Of a stretch of DNA of 64,000 nt, positions 16,028 to 25,134 are shown one piece after another. How positions within the stretch are numbered: position 1 is the stretch's first letter; every line of letters starts with the position of its first letter. Position numbers and translations under genes: made by a program. Source of the stretch: Bacteroidales bacterium (GTDB taxonomy: Bacteria; Bacteroidota; Bacteroidia; Bacteroidales; UBA932); contig JAAYJQ010000002.1 of the NCBI GenBank assembly GCA_012522855.1, positions 1-64,000 on the forward strand. Direction: 5' to 3'. The notes under the pieces are model-generated. The model was not told the DNA's origin. It was given only the letters and a program-made list of their open reading frames with translations, and did no database searches.

Positions 16028-18486
16028 GCGCAGGTCTTATCAATTTCCGACCGGGAGGTGCCGGGGGTTGTCGACCAGGAGGCGGGATTCCGGAAGCCGG
16101 CGAGGAAGGCCTGAATGTCCATCCGTTTCTTGCCGGCCAATTGGACGTCCTTCAGTGAGAGGGCTCCGTTGGCCGTGGTGATGGCGAAGTAGGTCTTGCC
16201 GTCGGAAAGGATGGTGCCGGGCGGAACGGAACCGGAAGGCAGCAGCGCACGGAAGTCGGCGCCTTCGACTTTTTCACCGAAGAAGATTTTGAGCGGAATG
16301 GGCGCGGTTGCTTCGCCTGCTTGAACCAGTTCCGTGAAAGCGGCCGGATAGGGGCTCAGGCCGCGGATGAGGTTGTAAATGTTTCGGGTCGTGTCGTTCC
16401 AGTCGATGTGGCAGAGCTCCCGGGTGATTTTCGGTGCCGGTTTGAGCACCTCGGAGCCTTGCACGAAACTTCGCTGCGTCCGCGTCTCGATGTTGTGCTG
16501 GATGATGCCTTCGGTCGTCTGGACCACCAGTTCGGCGCCGATTTCCATGAGTTTGTCATGCACATCGCCGGCGGTGTCCTTGTCCGAAACAAGGATGCTC
16601 TGTCGGAGAAGGATGCCCCCCGTGTCCATGTTCTGATCGATCATGAAGGTCGTGACCCCTGTCCGGATTTCTCCGTTGATCACCGCCCAGTTGATCGGAG
16701 CGGCGCCCCGGTACTGGGGCAGCAGGGCAGCGTGCAGGTTGAATGTGCCGAGTTTCGGCAGGCTCCAGACTTCCTGCGGCAGCATCCGGAAGGCCACCAC
16801 GACAAACAGGTCTGCCTTCCAGGCTTTCAGGGCCGTGATGAAGTCCGGATCCTTCAACCGGACCGGCTGCAGAATCGGGAGGCCCTGCCGGACGGCGAAC
16901 TGCTTGACGGCGCTTTCGTTCACCTTGAGTCCGCGACCGCTCGCCTTGTCGGCGACCGTGACTACGCCGACCACTTTGTACTTGTGGTCCAGCAAGGCTT
17001 TCAGTGGCCCCACGGCGAATTCAGGGGTGCCCATGTAGACGATCCGGGTCTTTCGGAACAAGCTGCCGATCTGGCTCTTGAGTTTTCTCCATCCGCTCTT
17101 CAGGCTCTCGGTGTTGAAGAGGTCGGAATCGTGGATGGCCTTCGAGGTCAAGAAGATTCCGATCGGAAACAAGACGACGGTCGAGACAAAAGCGCCGGCA
17201 GCGCATGAGATCGCTCCGTCTCGGGCGAGTTTGACTCCTGTGATGTCCACGATCCAGTACAGCACGAAGAACAGCAGGGACACGATCGCTGACGTGCCGA
17301 GTCCGCCTTTCTTGATGAGGGCGCCGAGCGGGGCGCCAATGAAGAACATAACGAGACAGGCCAGGGCCTGGGCGTACCGCCGGAGGTATTCCAGATCGGT
17401 CCAGCGGAGGAGTACAGTGTATTCAAACGCCCCCATTTGGTAGGAAGACAGGGTGGAGACGATCTGCTGCGCGTTGTCGGCCGCCCGCACGTAGGCGGAG
17501 GCTTCCTGGCTCTTGTCGGACCAGGTCATATAGTCCTCGGCCTCGAAATTCCGGGTGATCCCGCTCGGTGTCGTGTCCAGTTGGGCGTGCAGCCTGAAGG
17601 AAGGCGAGGCGGCGATGGAGGCCAACTGGATCTGCGACATGCTGTCCCGAACCTGCTTCAGGGAATCCCGCCCGACATTCAATTCTTCCAGCGAAAGGGC
17701 CTTGACCTGGTCTCCGTAGCGGGCGCTGTCGGACTTCTGGAAAGCGTAGTTCTCCAAGGCGATGACCATCTCCTGTTTACTGAAGTGGATCTTCTGGAAC
17801 TGGAGAGCGGTGTCCCTGTACGATTTTGAGTTGGTCTCCTGGTAATTCACTCCGTCGAACATGCGGAAGGTGATGTAGCTCTTGTCCTTGGACATCTTCA
17901 TGACAGCGGAATCCGCCAGCGTCAGCCGGGTATTGCCCTTCCCGTCGCCGTGGTCGTATAGCATCACGCCCCTCATCATGCCGGTGGCGTTGTCGCGGGC
18001 TTCCACCCGGAGCACATACCCCTCGACTCCGTCGTAGAAAGTGCCGGACGGAATCTTGATCTCGTTTTTGGTATTCTTGATGTCGTCCCGCAACGTGTAG
18101 ATCTGGTTGAAGGAAACAGGGACGAGTTCGTTGATGATGAAGAACGTACCGATGCTGATGAACACGGAGGCGATCAGGATCGGCGCCATGATCCGGAGGA
18201 TGGAAACGCCGGCTGCCTTGAACGCGATCAGTTCATTGTTCTCGCCCATCTGCCCGATGGTCATCATCGAAGCCAGCAAGGTAGCCAGCGGCAACGCCAG
18301 GGGAAGTACGGTGCAACTGCCCCATAACAGGAACTCCGCGACGACACCGACGCTCAGCCCTTTTCCGACCAGTTCGTCGATGTAAACCCAAAGGAATTGC
18401 ATGACAAGAATGAATATGACCACCAGCAGGATCATGAAGAATGGTCCTACGAAGGCGGTCAGTATAAACTTGTCGATGCGTTTCAT
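16024..18486 (-). CDS. LptF/LptG-family permease fused to methionyl-tRNA formyltransferase
   Basis: One uninterrupted 820-codon frame. Residues 1-478 are a YjgP/YjgQ (LptF/LptG) permease: N-terminal helices with IDKFILTAFVGPFF and LPLALPLATLLASMMTIGQM, a periplasmic beta domain, and three C-terminal helices from about residue 355; this family extracts LPS for transport outward. Residues 479-820 are a complete Fmt: KTRIVYMGTPEFAV, ADKASGRGLK, FNLHAALLPQYRGAAPI with the catalytic Asn and His, and NMDTGGIL with the Asp, then the OB-like tRNA domain; Fmt formylates initiator Met-tRNA. The junction shows no stop codon, no ATG at the usual Fmt start and no frame break. The alaS stop directly abuts its ATG. 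Two gene products joined in one polypeptide would place Fmt at the inner membrane. Confidence 0.9.
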   Translation of the reverse strand: MKRIDKFILTAFVGPFFMILLVVIFILVMQFLWVYIDELVGKGLSVGVVAEFLLWGSCTVLPLALPLATLLASMMTIGQMGENNELIAFKAAGVSILRIMAPILIASVFISIGTFFIINELVPVSFNQIYTLRDDIKNTKNEIKIPSGTFYDGVEGYVLRVEARDNATGMMRGVMLYDHGDGKGNTRLTLADSAVMKMSKDKSYITFRMFDGVNYQETNSKSYRDTALQFQKIHFSKQEMVIALENYAFQKSDSARYGDQVKALSLEELNVGRDSLKQVRDSMSQIQLASIAASPSFRLHAQLDTTPSGITRNFEAEDYMTWSDKSQEASAYVRAADNAQQIVSTLSSYQMGAFEYTVLLRWTDLEYLRRYAQALACLVMFFIGAPLGALIKKGGLGTSAIVSLLFFVLYWIVDITGVKLARDGAISCAAGAFVSTVVLFPIGIFLTSKAIHDSDLFNTESLKSGWRKLKSQIGSLFRKTRIVYMGTPEFAVGPLKALLDHKYKVVGVVTVADKASGRGLKVNESAVKQFAVRQGLPILQPVRLKDPDFITALKAWKADLFVVVAFRMLPQEVWSLPKLGTFNLHAALLPQYRGAAPINWAVINGEIRTGVTTFMIDQNMDTGGILLRQSILVSDKDTAGDVHDKLMEIGAELVVQTTEGIIQHNIETRTQRSFVQGSEVLKPAPKITRELCHIDWNDTTRNIYNLIRGLSPYPAAFTELVQAGEATAPIPLKIFFGEKVEGADFRALLPSGSVPPGTILSDGKTYFAITTANGALSLKDVQLAGKKRMDIQAFLAGFRNPASWSTTPGTSRSEIDKTCA

Positions 18487-21105
18487 TTATCGGGTTGCCA
18501 GTTCCACCATTTTGTTCAGGGCGTCCTTGAGTCCGTTCAGGTTGTGCCCGCCCGCGGTTGCAAGGCCGGGCTGGCCTCCGCCCCCGCCCTGGATCAGCTT
18601 GACTGCTTCACGGATGTCCGCCGGCGCGTTCTTTCCTTTCTTGACCAGGTCGTCGGAATACATCAGAATCAATTGCGGTTTGCCTTCGTGCGCGAAGGCA
18701 GCCGCGAGCACGAAGTTCTTCGTTTCCTTCTGCAGTTCCGCGGCTGCGGTCCGGAACAGATTCGGATCCGTGTCCTGGTCGAAACGAACAACTTTGATAC
18801 CATTGATCTCTTCTCCCCGCTCGGAAAGCTCCCGGGCGAACCGGACGGCCGTTTCTTTGACGAATTCTTCGACCTGTTTCCTGTAGTCGGCATTTTCGGC
18901 GAGAACTTTGGCGACGGCGGTTTTGAGATCCGGGGCGTTGTTGAACAGGCCGCGTATATGCTTGATCAGATCGGAAGCCGTGTCGACCAGTCGTTCCGCA
19001 GCCTCTCCGGTCACGGCTTCAATCCGGCGTATGCCGGCCGCGATCGCTCCTTCGGATACGATCTTGAATAAACCGATCTGGCCGGTTGCCCGGGCATGGG
19101 TTCCGCCGCAGAGTTCGACCGAGTCTCCAAATTTCACGACACGGACCTTGTCCCCGTATTTTTCTCCGAACAGGGCGACGGCCCCCATCGCGTTCGCCTC
19201 CTCCATCGTTGCTTCTCGGGTTTCCTGCAACAGGTAATTGGCGCGGATGAGCCGGTTTACAAGGTGCTCCACCTTCCGCAGTTCTTCGTCGGTGACTTTG
19301 GCGAAGTGCGAGAAGTCGAAGCGAAAATAGTCGGGACCGACATAGGAGCCCTTCTGTTCGACATGGCTGCCGAGCACGCTCTTGAGCGCGAAGTGCATCA
19401 GGTGCGTGGCGGTATGATTGTCGGCGATCTTCAGTCTCCGCTCCGCATCCACCCGGAGGATGAAGGACTCGGAACAGTCGGAAGGAATCTTCTCAGCGAT
19501 GTGGATCGTCAAGTTGTTCTCCTTCACGGTGTTGAGAATGTCGACCTTCTCGCCGCTCTCGGAAAGGATGTAGCCGGTGTCTCCGACCTGCCCGCCCATT
19601 TCCGCGTAGAACGGTGTGCGGTCGAAAACCAGTTGAAACAGCGTCTTGTTCTTCTGTTTCACGGTGCGGTGCTTCAGAAGACGCGCGCCTTCGATCTCCG
19701 TCCGCTCGTAACCGAGAAACGCTTCTTCTTCTCCTTCCCGGCAGATCACCCAGTCACCGAACTCGTTGGCCGTCGCATGGCGGGCCCGGTCTTTCTGCTT
19801 CTGCAGTTCGGCGTTGAAGCCCTCCATGTCCACGGAGAAACCATTCTCGCCGGCGATCAATTCGGTCAGGTCGATCGGAAATCCGTAGGTGTCGTAGAGG
19901 ATGAAGGCGTCCACCCCGGAAATGATCTTGCTGGCGGCGTTTTTGGCGAGGTAGTCTTCCATCATCCGGATCCCCCTGTCCAAGGTCCTCAAAAAGGCCA
20001 TTTCTTCTTCCCGGATGACACTTTCAATGAGTTTCTGCTGTTTTCCCAGTTCCGGGTAGGCTTCGTCCATATCCGCGATCAATTGAGGCACCAACCGGCA
20101 GAGGAAGGGTTCGTCGAATCCCAGGAAGGTGTAACCATACCGGACGGCGCGGCGCAGAATTCTGCGGATGACGTAGCCGGCTTTCACATTGGAAGGAAGC
20201 TGGTCGTCGGCGATCGAGAAGGCGATGGCGCGGATGTGGTCGGCGATAACCCGCATGGCCACTTCCGACTGTCCGCTTTCGTGGTAGGCATGGCCGGAGA
20301 GTTCCTCGATTTTGCGGATCATGCCGGAAAACAGGTCCGTATCATAGTTGCTGGTCTTCCCCTGAAGCACCATGCAGAGCCTTTCGAAGCCCATTCCGGT
20401 GTCGATGTTCTTGGCGGGAAGCGGTTCGAGCGAACCGTCCGCCTTGCGGTTGAACTGCATGAACACCAGATTCCAGATCTCGATCACGAGGGGATCATCC
20501 GTGTTGACGAGTTCGCTCCCGGGGATCCGGGCGATTTCCGCGTCGGAACGCAGATCGATGTGGATTTCGCTGCAAGGGCCGCAGGGACCCGTGTCGCCCA
20601 TCTCCCAGAAGTTGTCGTGCTTGTTGCCCGGGATGATGTGGTCTTCCGGCAGGTATTGCAACCAGGTCCGGCGGGCTTCTTCGTCCGGAGCGGTCCCGTC
20701 TTCCTTCGATCCTTCGAAAACGGTGGCGTACAACTTGGTTTTGTCGATTTTGTACACTTCGGTTAGAAGTTCCCACGCCCAGCCGATCGCTTCGGTCTTG
20801 AAGTAATCTCCGAAACTCCAGTTGCCCAGCATCTCGAACATGGTATGATGCCTTCCGTCGTGTCCGACAGCCTCCAGGTCATTGTGCTTTCCGCTGACCC
20901 GCAAGCACTTCTGCGAGTCGGCTACCCGCTTGAAGCGGGGCGCGGTATTTCCCAGGAATATGTCTTTGAACTGGTTCATGCCCGCGTTTGTAAACATGAG
21001 CGTCGGGTCGTTCTTGATTACCATCGGCGCCGATGGCACCACCTTGTGTCCCTTGGATGCGAAAAAGTCCAGGAACTGCTGTCTGATCTCGTTTGCTGTG
21101 TTCAT
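18487..21105 (-). CDS. alaS: alanyl-tRNA synthetase
   Basis: Charges tRNA-Ala and edits mischarged Ser/Gly. The 872-residue product starts [22 protein letters not shown], followed by class II motif residues in [15 protein letters not shown]; the editing domain has the zinc motif [13 protein letters not shown] and [13 protein letters not shown], and a DHHA1-type C-terminus ends [14 protein letters not shown]. The frame remains open for 97 codons upstream, but that stretch is not AlaS-like and overlaps the divergent promoter of the M23 gene. The stop abuts the next gene's ATG. Confidence 0.97.
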   Translation of the reverse strand: MNTANEIRQQFLDFFASKGHKVVPSAPMVIKNDPTLMFTNAGMNQFKDIFLGNTAPRFKRVADSQKCLRVSGKHNDLEAVGHDGRHHTMFEMLGNWSFGDYFKTEAIGWAWELLTEVYKIDKTKLYATVFEGSKEDGTAPDEEARRTWLQYLPEDHIIPGNKHDNFWEMGDTGPCGPCSEIHIDLRSDAEIARIPGSELVNTDDPLVIEIWNLVFMQFNRKADGSLEPLPAKNIDTGMGFERLCMVLQGKTSNYDTDLFSGMIRKIEELSGHAYHESGQSEVAMRVIADHIRAIAFSIADDQLPSNVKAGYVIRRILRRAVRYGYTFLGFDEPFLCRLVPQLIADMDEAYPELGKQQKLIESVIREEEMAFLRTLDRGIRMMEDYLAKNAASKIISGVDAFILYDTYGFPIDLTELIAGENGFSVDMEGFNAELQKQKDRARHATANEFGDWVICREGEEEAFLGYERTEIEGARLLKHRTVKQKNKTLFQLVFDRTPFYAEMGGQVGDTGYILSESGEKVDILNTVKENNLTIHIAEKIPSDCSESFILRVDAERRLKIADNHTATHLMHFALKSVLGSHVEQKGSYVGPDYFRFDFSHFAKVTDEELRKVEHLVNRLIRANYLLQETREATMEEANAMGAVALFGEKYGDKVRVVKFGDSVELCGGTHARATGQIGLFKIVSEGAIAAGIRRIEAVTGEAAERLVDTASDLIKHIRGLFNNAPDLKTAVAKVLAENADYRKQVEEFVKETAVRFARELSERGEEINGIKVVRFDQDTDPNLFRTAAAELQKETKNFVLAAAFAHEGKPQLILMYSDDLVKKGKNAPADIREAVKLIQGGGGGQPGLATAGGHNLNGLKDALNKMVELATR

Positions 21106-21203
21106 TTTGCTCTTTCTTGCGCGCTTTTCCTGATATTTCTTCCGGAAAGGCACGGAATTGGCAAAATTATAACAAATTTCATGATTTTTCGCAAAAATTA
21201 AGG

Positions 21204-21211
21204 TATATTTG
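21204..21211 (+). promoter_or_regulatory. -7 promoter box of the first M23 gene (probably leaderless)
   Basis: TATATTTG, a perfect match to the Bacteroidota -7 consensus TAnnTTTG. Only six bases separate it from the ATG, so transcription should start at or almost at the start codon. No clear TTTG at -33. Confidence 0.6.
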
Positions 21212-21217
21212 TAGGCT

Positions 21218-22222
21218 ATGAAAAAATACGTTCTCAATCCAGAGACGCTGTTGTATGAAATCAAGGAGGTTTCCCTGAAGTCTAAAATGTTCAAGGGACT
21301 GCTCCTGCTTGTCGGCAGTATCGGTATGGCTGTGCTGTATGGGTGGATCCTTACGTCCGTCCTGGGGTGTGATTTGCCGAAGACTGTCTTTCTCAAGATT
21401 GAAAATGCCCGCTGGAATTCGCGGATTGATTTGATGAATAACCAGTTGGATCGGTATCAGCATGAATTGGAAGGGCTCCGGATCCGAGACGACGACATCT
21501 ATCGTTCCATTTTCGGCATGAATGTGATCGCCTCTGAAGTCAGGAACGCGGGTATCGGCGGCGTGGACAGATATGCGTTCTTGGACGGGCTTGAAGCCGA
21601 CAATCAGTTGAAGAATACCCTGATACGGCTGGACAGGCTTTCGCGGCAGACGTATGTTCAGAGCAAGTCATTCGACGAGGTCGAGACGCTCTCCAAGAAG
21701 GCCGGAGACATGGCTTCCTGCATTCCGGCCGTTCCGCCCATTGTTCCCGACATTTCGAAATACCATCTCTCCAGCCGCTTCGGCTACCGGGTGGATCCTT
21801 TTCACGGGGGTTATCGGCTGCATACCGGCATCGATTTCGCGATGAAGATCGGCAATCCGGTTTATGCGACCGGAGACGGTGTCGTGGAGTCGGTCAATTT
21901 TGAATTCTTCGGATACGGCACTTCTGTGGTCATCGATCACGGATTCGGGTACAAGACTCTCTACGCGCACTTGAGTTCCGTCAATGTGCGGGAGGGTATG
22001 GAAGTTAAACGGGGAGATTGTATCGCGGCGACCGGCAACTCCGGACGGAGCAGCGGCTCCCATCTCCATTACGAAGTCATCTACAAGGGCGCGAAGGTGA
22101 ATCCCGAAAATTATTTTGACCTTTCGATGTCCAAAACCGAGTATCTTGCCATGGTCAACAAACGCGCGGACGAATCTGAGGCCGTGCTCGGACGGCACAA
22201 TTTTTCTCTCCGCCGCCGTTAA
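21218..22222 (+). CDS. M23-family (LytM) metallopeptidase, membrane anchored
   Basis: Peptidoglycan endopeptidase or its regulator. The 334-residue protein has a short cytoplasmic N-terminus, one membrane helix (about 25-46), a helical/coiled-coil stretch (60-170) and a C-terminal M23 domain. All zinc and catalytic residues are present: H202xxxD206 in LHTGID, H251 in YAHL and H284 in HLHYE, so it should be an active enzyme. It is followed 12 bases later by a second, similar M23 gene. The N-terminus is typical of Bacteroidota M23 proteins. Confidence 0.93.
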   Translation: MKKYVLNPETLLYEIKEVSLKSKMFKGLLLLVGSIGMAVLYGWILTSVLGCDLPKTVFLKIENARWNSRIDLMNNQLDRYQHELEGLRIRDDDIYRSIFGMNVIASEVRNAGIGGVDRYAFLDGLEADNQLKNTLIRLDRLSRQTYVQSKSFDEVETLSKKAGDMASCIPAVPPIVPDISKYHLSSRFGYRVDPFHGGYRLHTGIDFAMKIGNPVYATGDGVVESVNFEFFGYGTSVVIDHGFGYKTLYAHLSSVNVREGMEVKRGDCIAATGNSGRSSGSHLHYEVIYKGAKVNPENYFDLSMSKTEYLAMVNKRADESEAVLGRHNFSLRRR

Positions 22223-22234
22223 TGCTTTTTCCGG

Positions 22235-23188
22235 ATGAGCAAAAAGTATGAGTTTGACAAAGTCGGGATGGAGTTCAAGAAGGTCACACATTCGGTGTGG
22301 AATATCTTGGGCACGATCTTGAAATATTTTCTGGTCACCGCGTCGCTTGCCGTTGTATATTACCTCGTCTTCTCGCTGGTCATCAGCACCGATTCCGAGC
22401 GGAAGCTCAGACGGGAGAACCAGATGTACGAACGCATGTACGGAATGATGGTCGAAAAAGAAGAACTGATCGGTGAAGTGCTTGCGGGACTCCGCGCCCG
22501 GGACAACCATATCTACTTGCGGCTCTTCGATGCCGATGCTCCCGACTTCGGCGGGATTTCTCCCGAGAGCATCCTCTCCGCCATCGACACGATTCCGGAT
22601 CGGGACATCGTAGCTTACACGGAACGGAAGCTGGATGCTCTGAAGGATGCGGGAAAAAACATCGAGGAAAATTTCCGGAAGATCCGGGAGAGGCTCGACA
22701 CCGGACAGGTGTCCGACCTGCCGCCGCTCCATCTTCCGCTCGCCGATTTCGCTTATGCCCGGACGGGGGCTTCCATCGGTGAAAAGATCAATCCTTTCTA
22801 CAAGGTGCCGGTCCAGCATAACGGTTTGGATTTGATTTCCCAGCAGGGTGATACGGTTTACGCGGCCGCTGCAGGAACGGTGCGGGAAGTGATCCGTTCC
22901 AGGAAAGGGTTGGGGAACGTGGTTTCCATCGATCACGGCAACGGATACACGACCCGGTATGCGCATTTGGAGAACACGGCCGTCGTGCGCGGGCAGAAAG
23001 TCGCCCGAGGCAGCCGGATCGGGCAGGTCGGCATGTCCGGTAATTCCTTTGCTCCGCATCTGCACTATGAAGTGCTCAAGGATACCGTCTGGCTGGACCC
23101 GGTCCATTTCTTTTTTGCATCTTTGAAGCCGGATGAGTATATTGGAATGATGTTCATGGCCGCTAATACGGGACAATCCATGGATTAA
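22235..23188 (+). CDS. second M23-family metallopeptidase, membrane anchored
   Basis: A 317-residue paralogue of the preceding gene with the same layout: cytoplasmic N-terminus, membrane helix near 27-50, helical region and M23 domain. The metal-site residues are retained (HNGLD, YAHLEN, HLHYE), so activity is expected. Sequence similarity to its neighbour is clear in the N-terminus (KKYEFDKVGMEFKKV against [17 protein letters not shown]) and around the active site, suggesting an old tandem duplication. Confidence 0.93.
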   Translation: MSKKYEFDKVGMEFKKVTHSVWNILGTILKYFLVTASLAVVYYLVFSLVISTDSERKLRRENQMYERMYGMMVEKEELIGEVLAGLRARDNHIYLRLFDADAPDFGGISPESILSAIDTIPDRDIVAYTERKLDALKDAGKNIEENFRKIRERLDTGQVSDLPPLHLPLADFAYARTGASIGEKINPFYKVPVQHNGLDLISQQGDTVYAAAAGTVREVIRSRKGLGNVVSIDHGNGYTTRYAHLENTAVVRGQKVARGSRIGQVGMSGNSFAPHLHYEVLKDTVWLDPVHFFFASLKPDEYIGMMFMAANTGQSMD

Positions 23189-23194
23189 TCGCGC

Positions 23195-23518
23195 ATGTAT
23201 ATGGAAAAGCTGTATTACACGATCGGTGAAGTTTCGCGGATGCTCGGGGAAAACACTTCCTTGATCAGGTTCTGGTCCAATTCCTTCTCGAAGTTTGTGA
23301 AGCCCAAGCGCAATGCCAAAGGCAATCGCCTGTACACCCGGGAAGATCTGGACACCCTTAAGCAGATCCATTTTCTGGTCAAGGATCAGGGAATGACGCT
23401 GGAAGGGGCCGCGGGCCGACTAGCTTCCGATAGAAGGGCGGTGGACGCCCGTGTCAAGACGCTGGACAGTTTGAAAGAAATACGCCGGCAGTTGACCGAA
23501 GTAAAGAAATCGTTATGA
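23195..23518 (+). CDS. MerR-family transcriptional regulator (small)
   Basis: A 107-residue protein with an N-terminal MerR winged helix (YYTIGEVSRMLGENTSLIRFW... YTREDLDTLKQIHFLV) and a short C-terminal helix, with no effector domain and no metal-binding cysteines. Small MerR proteins of this type sit next to M23 peptidase genes in Bacteroidota; targets are unknown. A second ATG two codons in is an alternative start. Its end overlaps the start of the Nif3-like gene by four bases. Confidence 0.88.
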   Translation: MYMEKLYYTIGEVSRMLGENTSLIRFWSNSFSKFVKPKRNAKGNRLYTREDLDTLKQIHFLVKDQGMTLEGAAGRLASDRRAVDARVKTLDSLKEIRRQLTEVKKSL

Positions 23519-24294
23519 AAGTACGGGAAATAGTAGAAGTCATCGAGACATTCGCACCTCTTTCCATTCAGGAGTCGTGGGACAACAGCGGTCTCTGTGT
23601 GGGCACTCCCGAGCAGGAGGTCCACGGAATTCTGGTGGGGTTCGACTGTACGCCCGAACTGGTGGACGAGGCGCGGGAATGCGGCGCCGACCTGATCGTT
23701 ACGCACCATCCGCTGCTTTTTCAAGGGATCAAACGGATTACGCCCGAAGATCCGACAGGCCTTGCCCTCATCAAGGCCATCTCGTCGGGCATTGCCGTGT
23801 ATGCCGCTCATACGCCGGCGGACAAAGTGCTTGCAGGCGTGAGCGGAGCCATGGCGAGACGTTTGCAACTCGACGATATCAAAGTGCTGGCCGAAGAGGA
23901 AGGAGGCATCGGGCTGGGCGCGATCGGGAATCTTCCTGCCCCCATGTCCTGCCAAGCCTTCATCGAATTTGTCAAGCGTCGTTTTTCCCTTCAGATCCTA
24001 CGAACTTCGAAACTCCTGGACATTCCGGTGTCCCGGGTCGCGATGTGCGGCGGTGCCGGCAGTTCCCTGATCGAAAACGCCCGGAAATCCGGGGCCCAGG
24101 TTTATCTTTGCGGAGACATTTCCTACCATCATTTTTTTACTCCCAAGGATTTCATGGTCATGGATATAGGACATTACGAAGGGGAAGTGGAAATCGTCGA
24201 CATATTATTTTCTCTCATCCGGAAAAATTTTCCTAACTTTGCAGTCCGCACCAGCGCGAAGCCTGGGACGGGCAACCCAGTACATTATTATTAG
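23515..24294 (+). CDS. Nif3-like dinuclear metal-centre protein
   Basis: Member of the YbgI/Nif3 family (often labelled GTP cyclohydrolase 1 type 2), whose physiological role is unsettled. The 259-residue product keeps the metal ligands: DLIVTHHPLLF, AAHTPADKV and, near the C-terminus, DIGHYEGEVE. It is about 100 residues shorter than many Bacteroidota homologues because the central insert is missing. The last 60 bases contain the promoter box of the following gene. Confidence 0.92.
   Translation: MKVREIVEVIETFAPLSIQESWDNSGLCVGTPEQEVHGILVGFDCTPELVDEARECGADLIVTHHPLLFQGIKRITPEDPTGLALIKAISSGIAVYAAHTPADKVLAGVSGAMARRLQLDDIKVLAEEEGGIGLGAIGNLPAPMSCQAFIEFVKRRFSLQILRTSKLLDIPVSRVAMCGGAGSSLIENARKSGAQVYLCGDISYHHFFTPKDFMVMDIGHYEGEVEIVDILFSLIRKNFPNFAVRTSAKPGTGNPVHYY
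24234..24241 (+). promoter_or_regulatory. -7 promoter box inside the Nif3-like gene, for the zinc-ribbon gene
   Basis: TAACTTTG, perfect TAnnTTTG match, about 63 bases ahead of the next ATG. Confidence 0.45.
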
Positions 24295-24304
24295 TTAGAC
24301 AGAT

Positions 24305-25117
24305 ATGGCAACCCAAAAAATCAAGAAAGTAGAAGCGCCGATTGACCAACGGGAGACCTTCGTGTCCCTGCAGCGGAATTTCGCGGACTCCGAGATCAGC
24401 GTGGAGGAGAAACTGAAGACCCTCTATGAGCTTCAGAAAGCTGATTCCTCCATCGATAAGATTATCCAACTCCGGGGAGAACTTCCTTCGGAAGTGGAGT
24501 CGCTCGAGAATGAAGTCGCGGATTTGAAAGCCAAGCAGACCCGGGACGTCGCCATTATCGACGCCTACAATCAGACCATATCGGACAACAAGCAGAACAT
24601 CATCGACTGCGACTTGCAGATCGAGAAATACCAGAAGCAGTTGGAGCTTGTCTCGAACAGCCGTGAATTCGATTCCATCAACAAGGAGATCGAAAATCAG
24701 GATCTCCTCCGCCAGATTGCGCTGAAGACCATCAACGACACCAAGGACGCCATTGCTGTCAAGAAAGAAGACCTGGAGTCGCTCAAGGATTTTATCGCGG
24801 TCCGCAGCGACGATTTGAAGGCCAAGAAGGAAGAACTCGCGACGATCGTTGAATCCACCGCGAAAGAAGAGAAGAAACTCAAAGCCGTGCGGGAAGACTG
24901 TGCGAAGAAGATCGATGCGCGGACCATGAGTGCCTACGAGCGGATCCGCTCCAGCGTACACAATCACCTCGCCGTCGTGTCCGTTTACAACGAGGACTCC
25001 TGCGGAGGCTGCTTCAACACCGTCACGCCCCAGCGTCTGGTGGATATCGCTTCCAACCGGAAGTTGATCATCTGTGAGCACTGCGGACGGATCATCGTGA
25101 ACCCCGATTTTGAATAG
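24305..25117 (+). CDS. coiled-coil C4 zinc-ribbon protein (CdsZ-like)
   Basis: A 270-residue cytoplasmic protein: long Glu/Lys-rich coiled coil (about 30-205) and a C-terminal zinc ribbon with CGGC near 231-234 and CEHC about 20 residues later. It belongs to the zinc-ribbon family that usually neighbours the Nif3-like gene. The precise function is unclear. Confidence 0.9.
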   Translation: MATQKIKKVEAPIDQRETFVSLQRNFADSEISVEEKLKTLYELQKADSSIDKIIQLRGELPSEVESLENEVADLKAKQTRDVAIIDAYNQTISDNKQNIIDCDLQIEKYQKQLELVSNSREFDSINKEIENQDLLRQIALKTINDTKDAIAVKKEDLESLKDFIAVRSDDLKAKKEELATIVESTAKEEKKLKAVREDCAKKIDARTMSAYERIRSSVHNHLAVVSVYNEDSCGGCFNTVTPQRLVDIASNRKLIICEHCGRIIVNPDFE

Positions 25118-25134
25118 AATAACACTGAATATCT

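Noticed and set aside
15200..16030. TPP riboswitch near thiamine pyrophosphokinase
   Set aside because: The gene starts inside the preceding gene's stop, with no leader; no THI-box sequence was seen.
16024..17060. Annotating fmt as a separate gene
   Set aside because: No start codon lies at the usual Fmt N-terminus; the first in-frame Met (MGTPEF) would remove the first strand, and the frame is continuous with the permease.
19096..20766. 556-codon frame antisense to alaS, and other long antisense frames (2473-3717, 44193-45365, 49352-51178)
   Set aside because: All lie opposite well-identified conserved genes and arise from GC-rich codon use.
21106..21396. N-terminal extension of AlaS by 97 residues
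   Set aside because: The extension is not AlaS-like, contains AT-rich sequence and overlaps the divergent M23 gene and its promoter.
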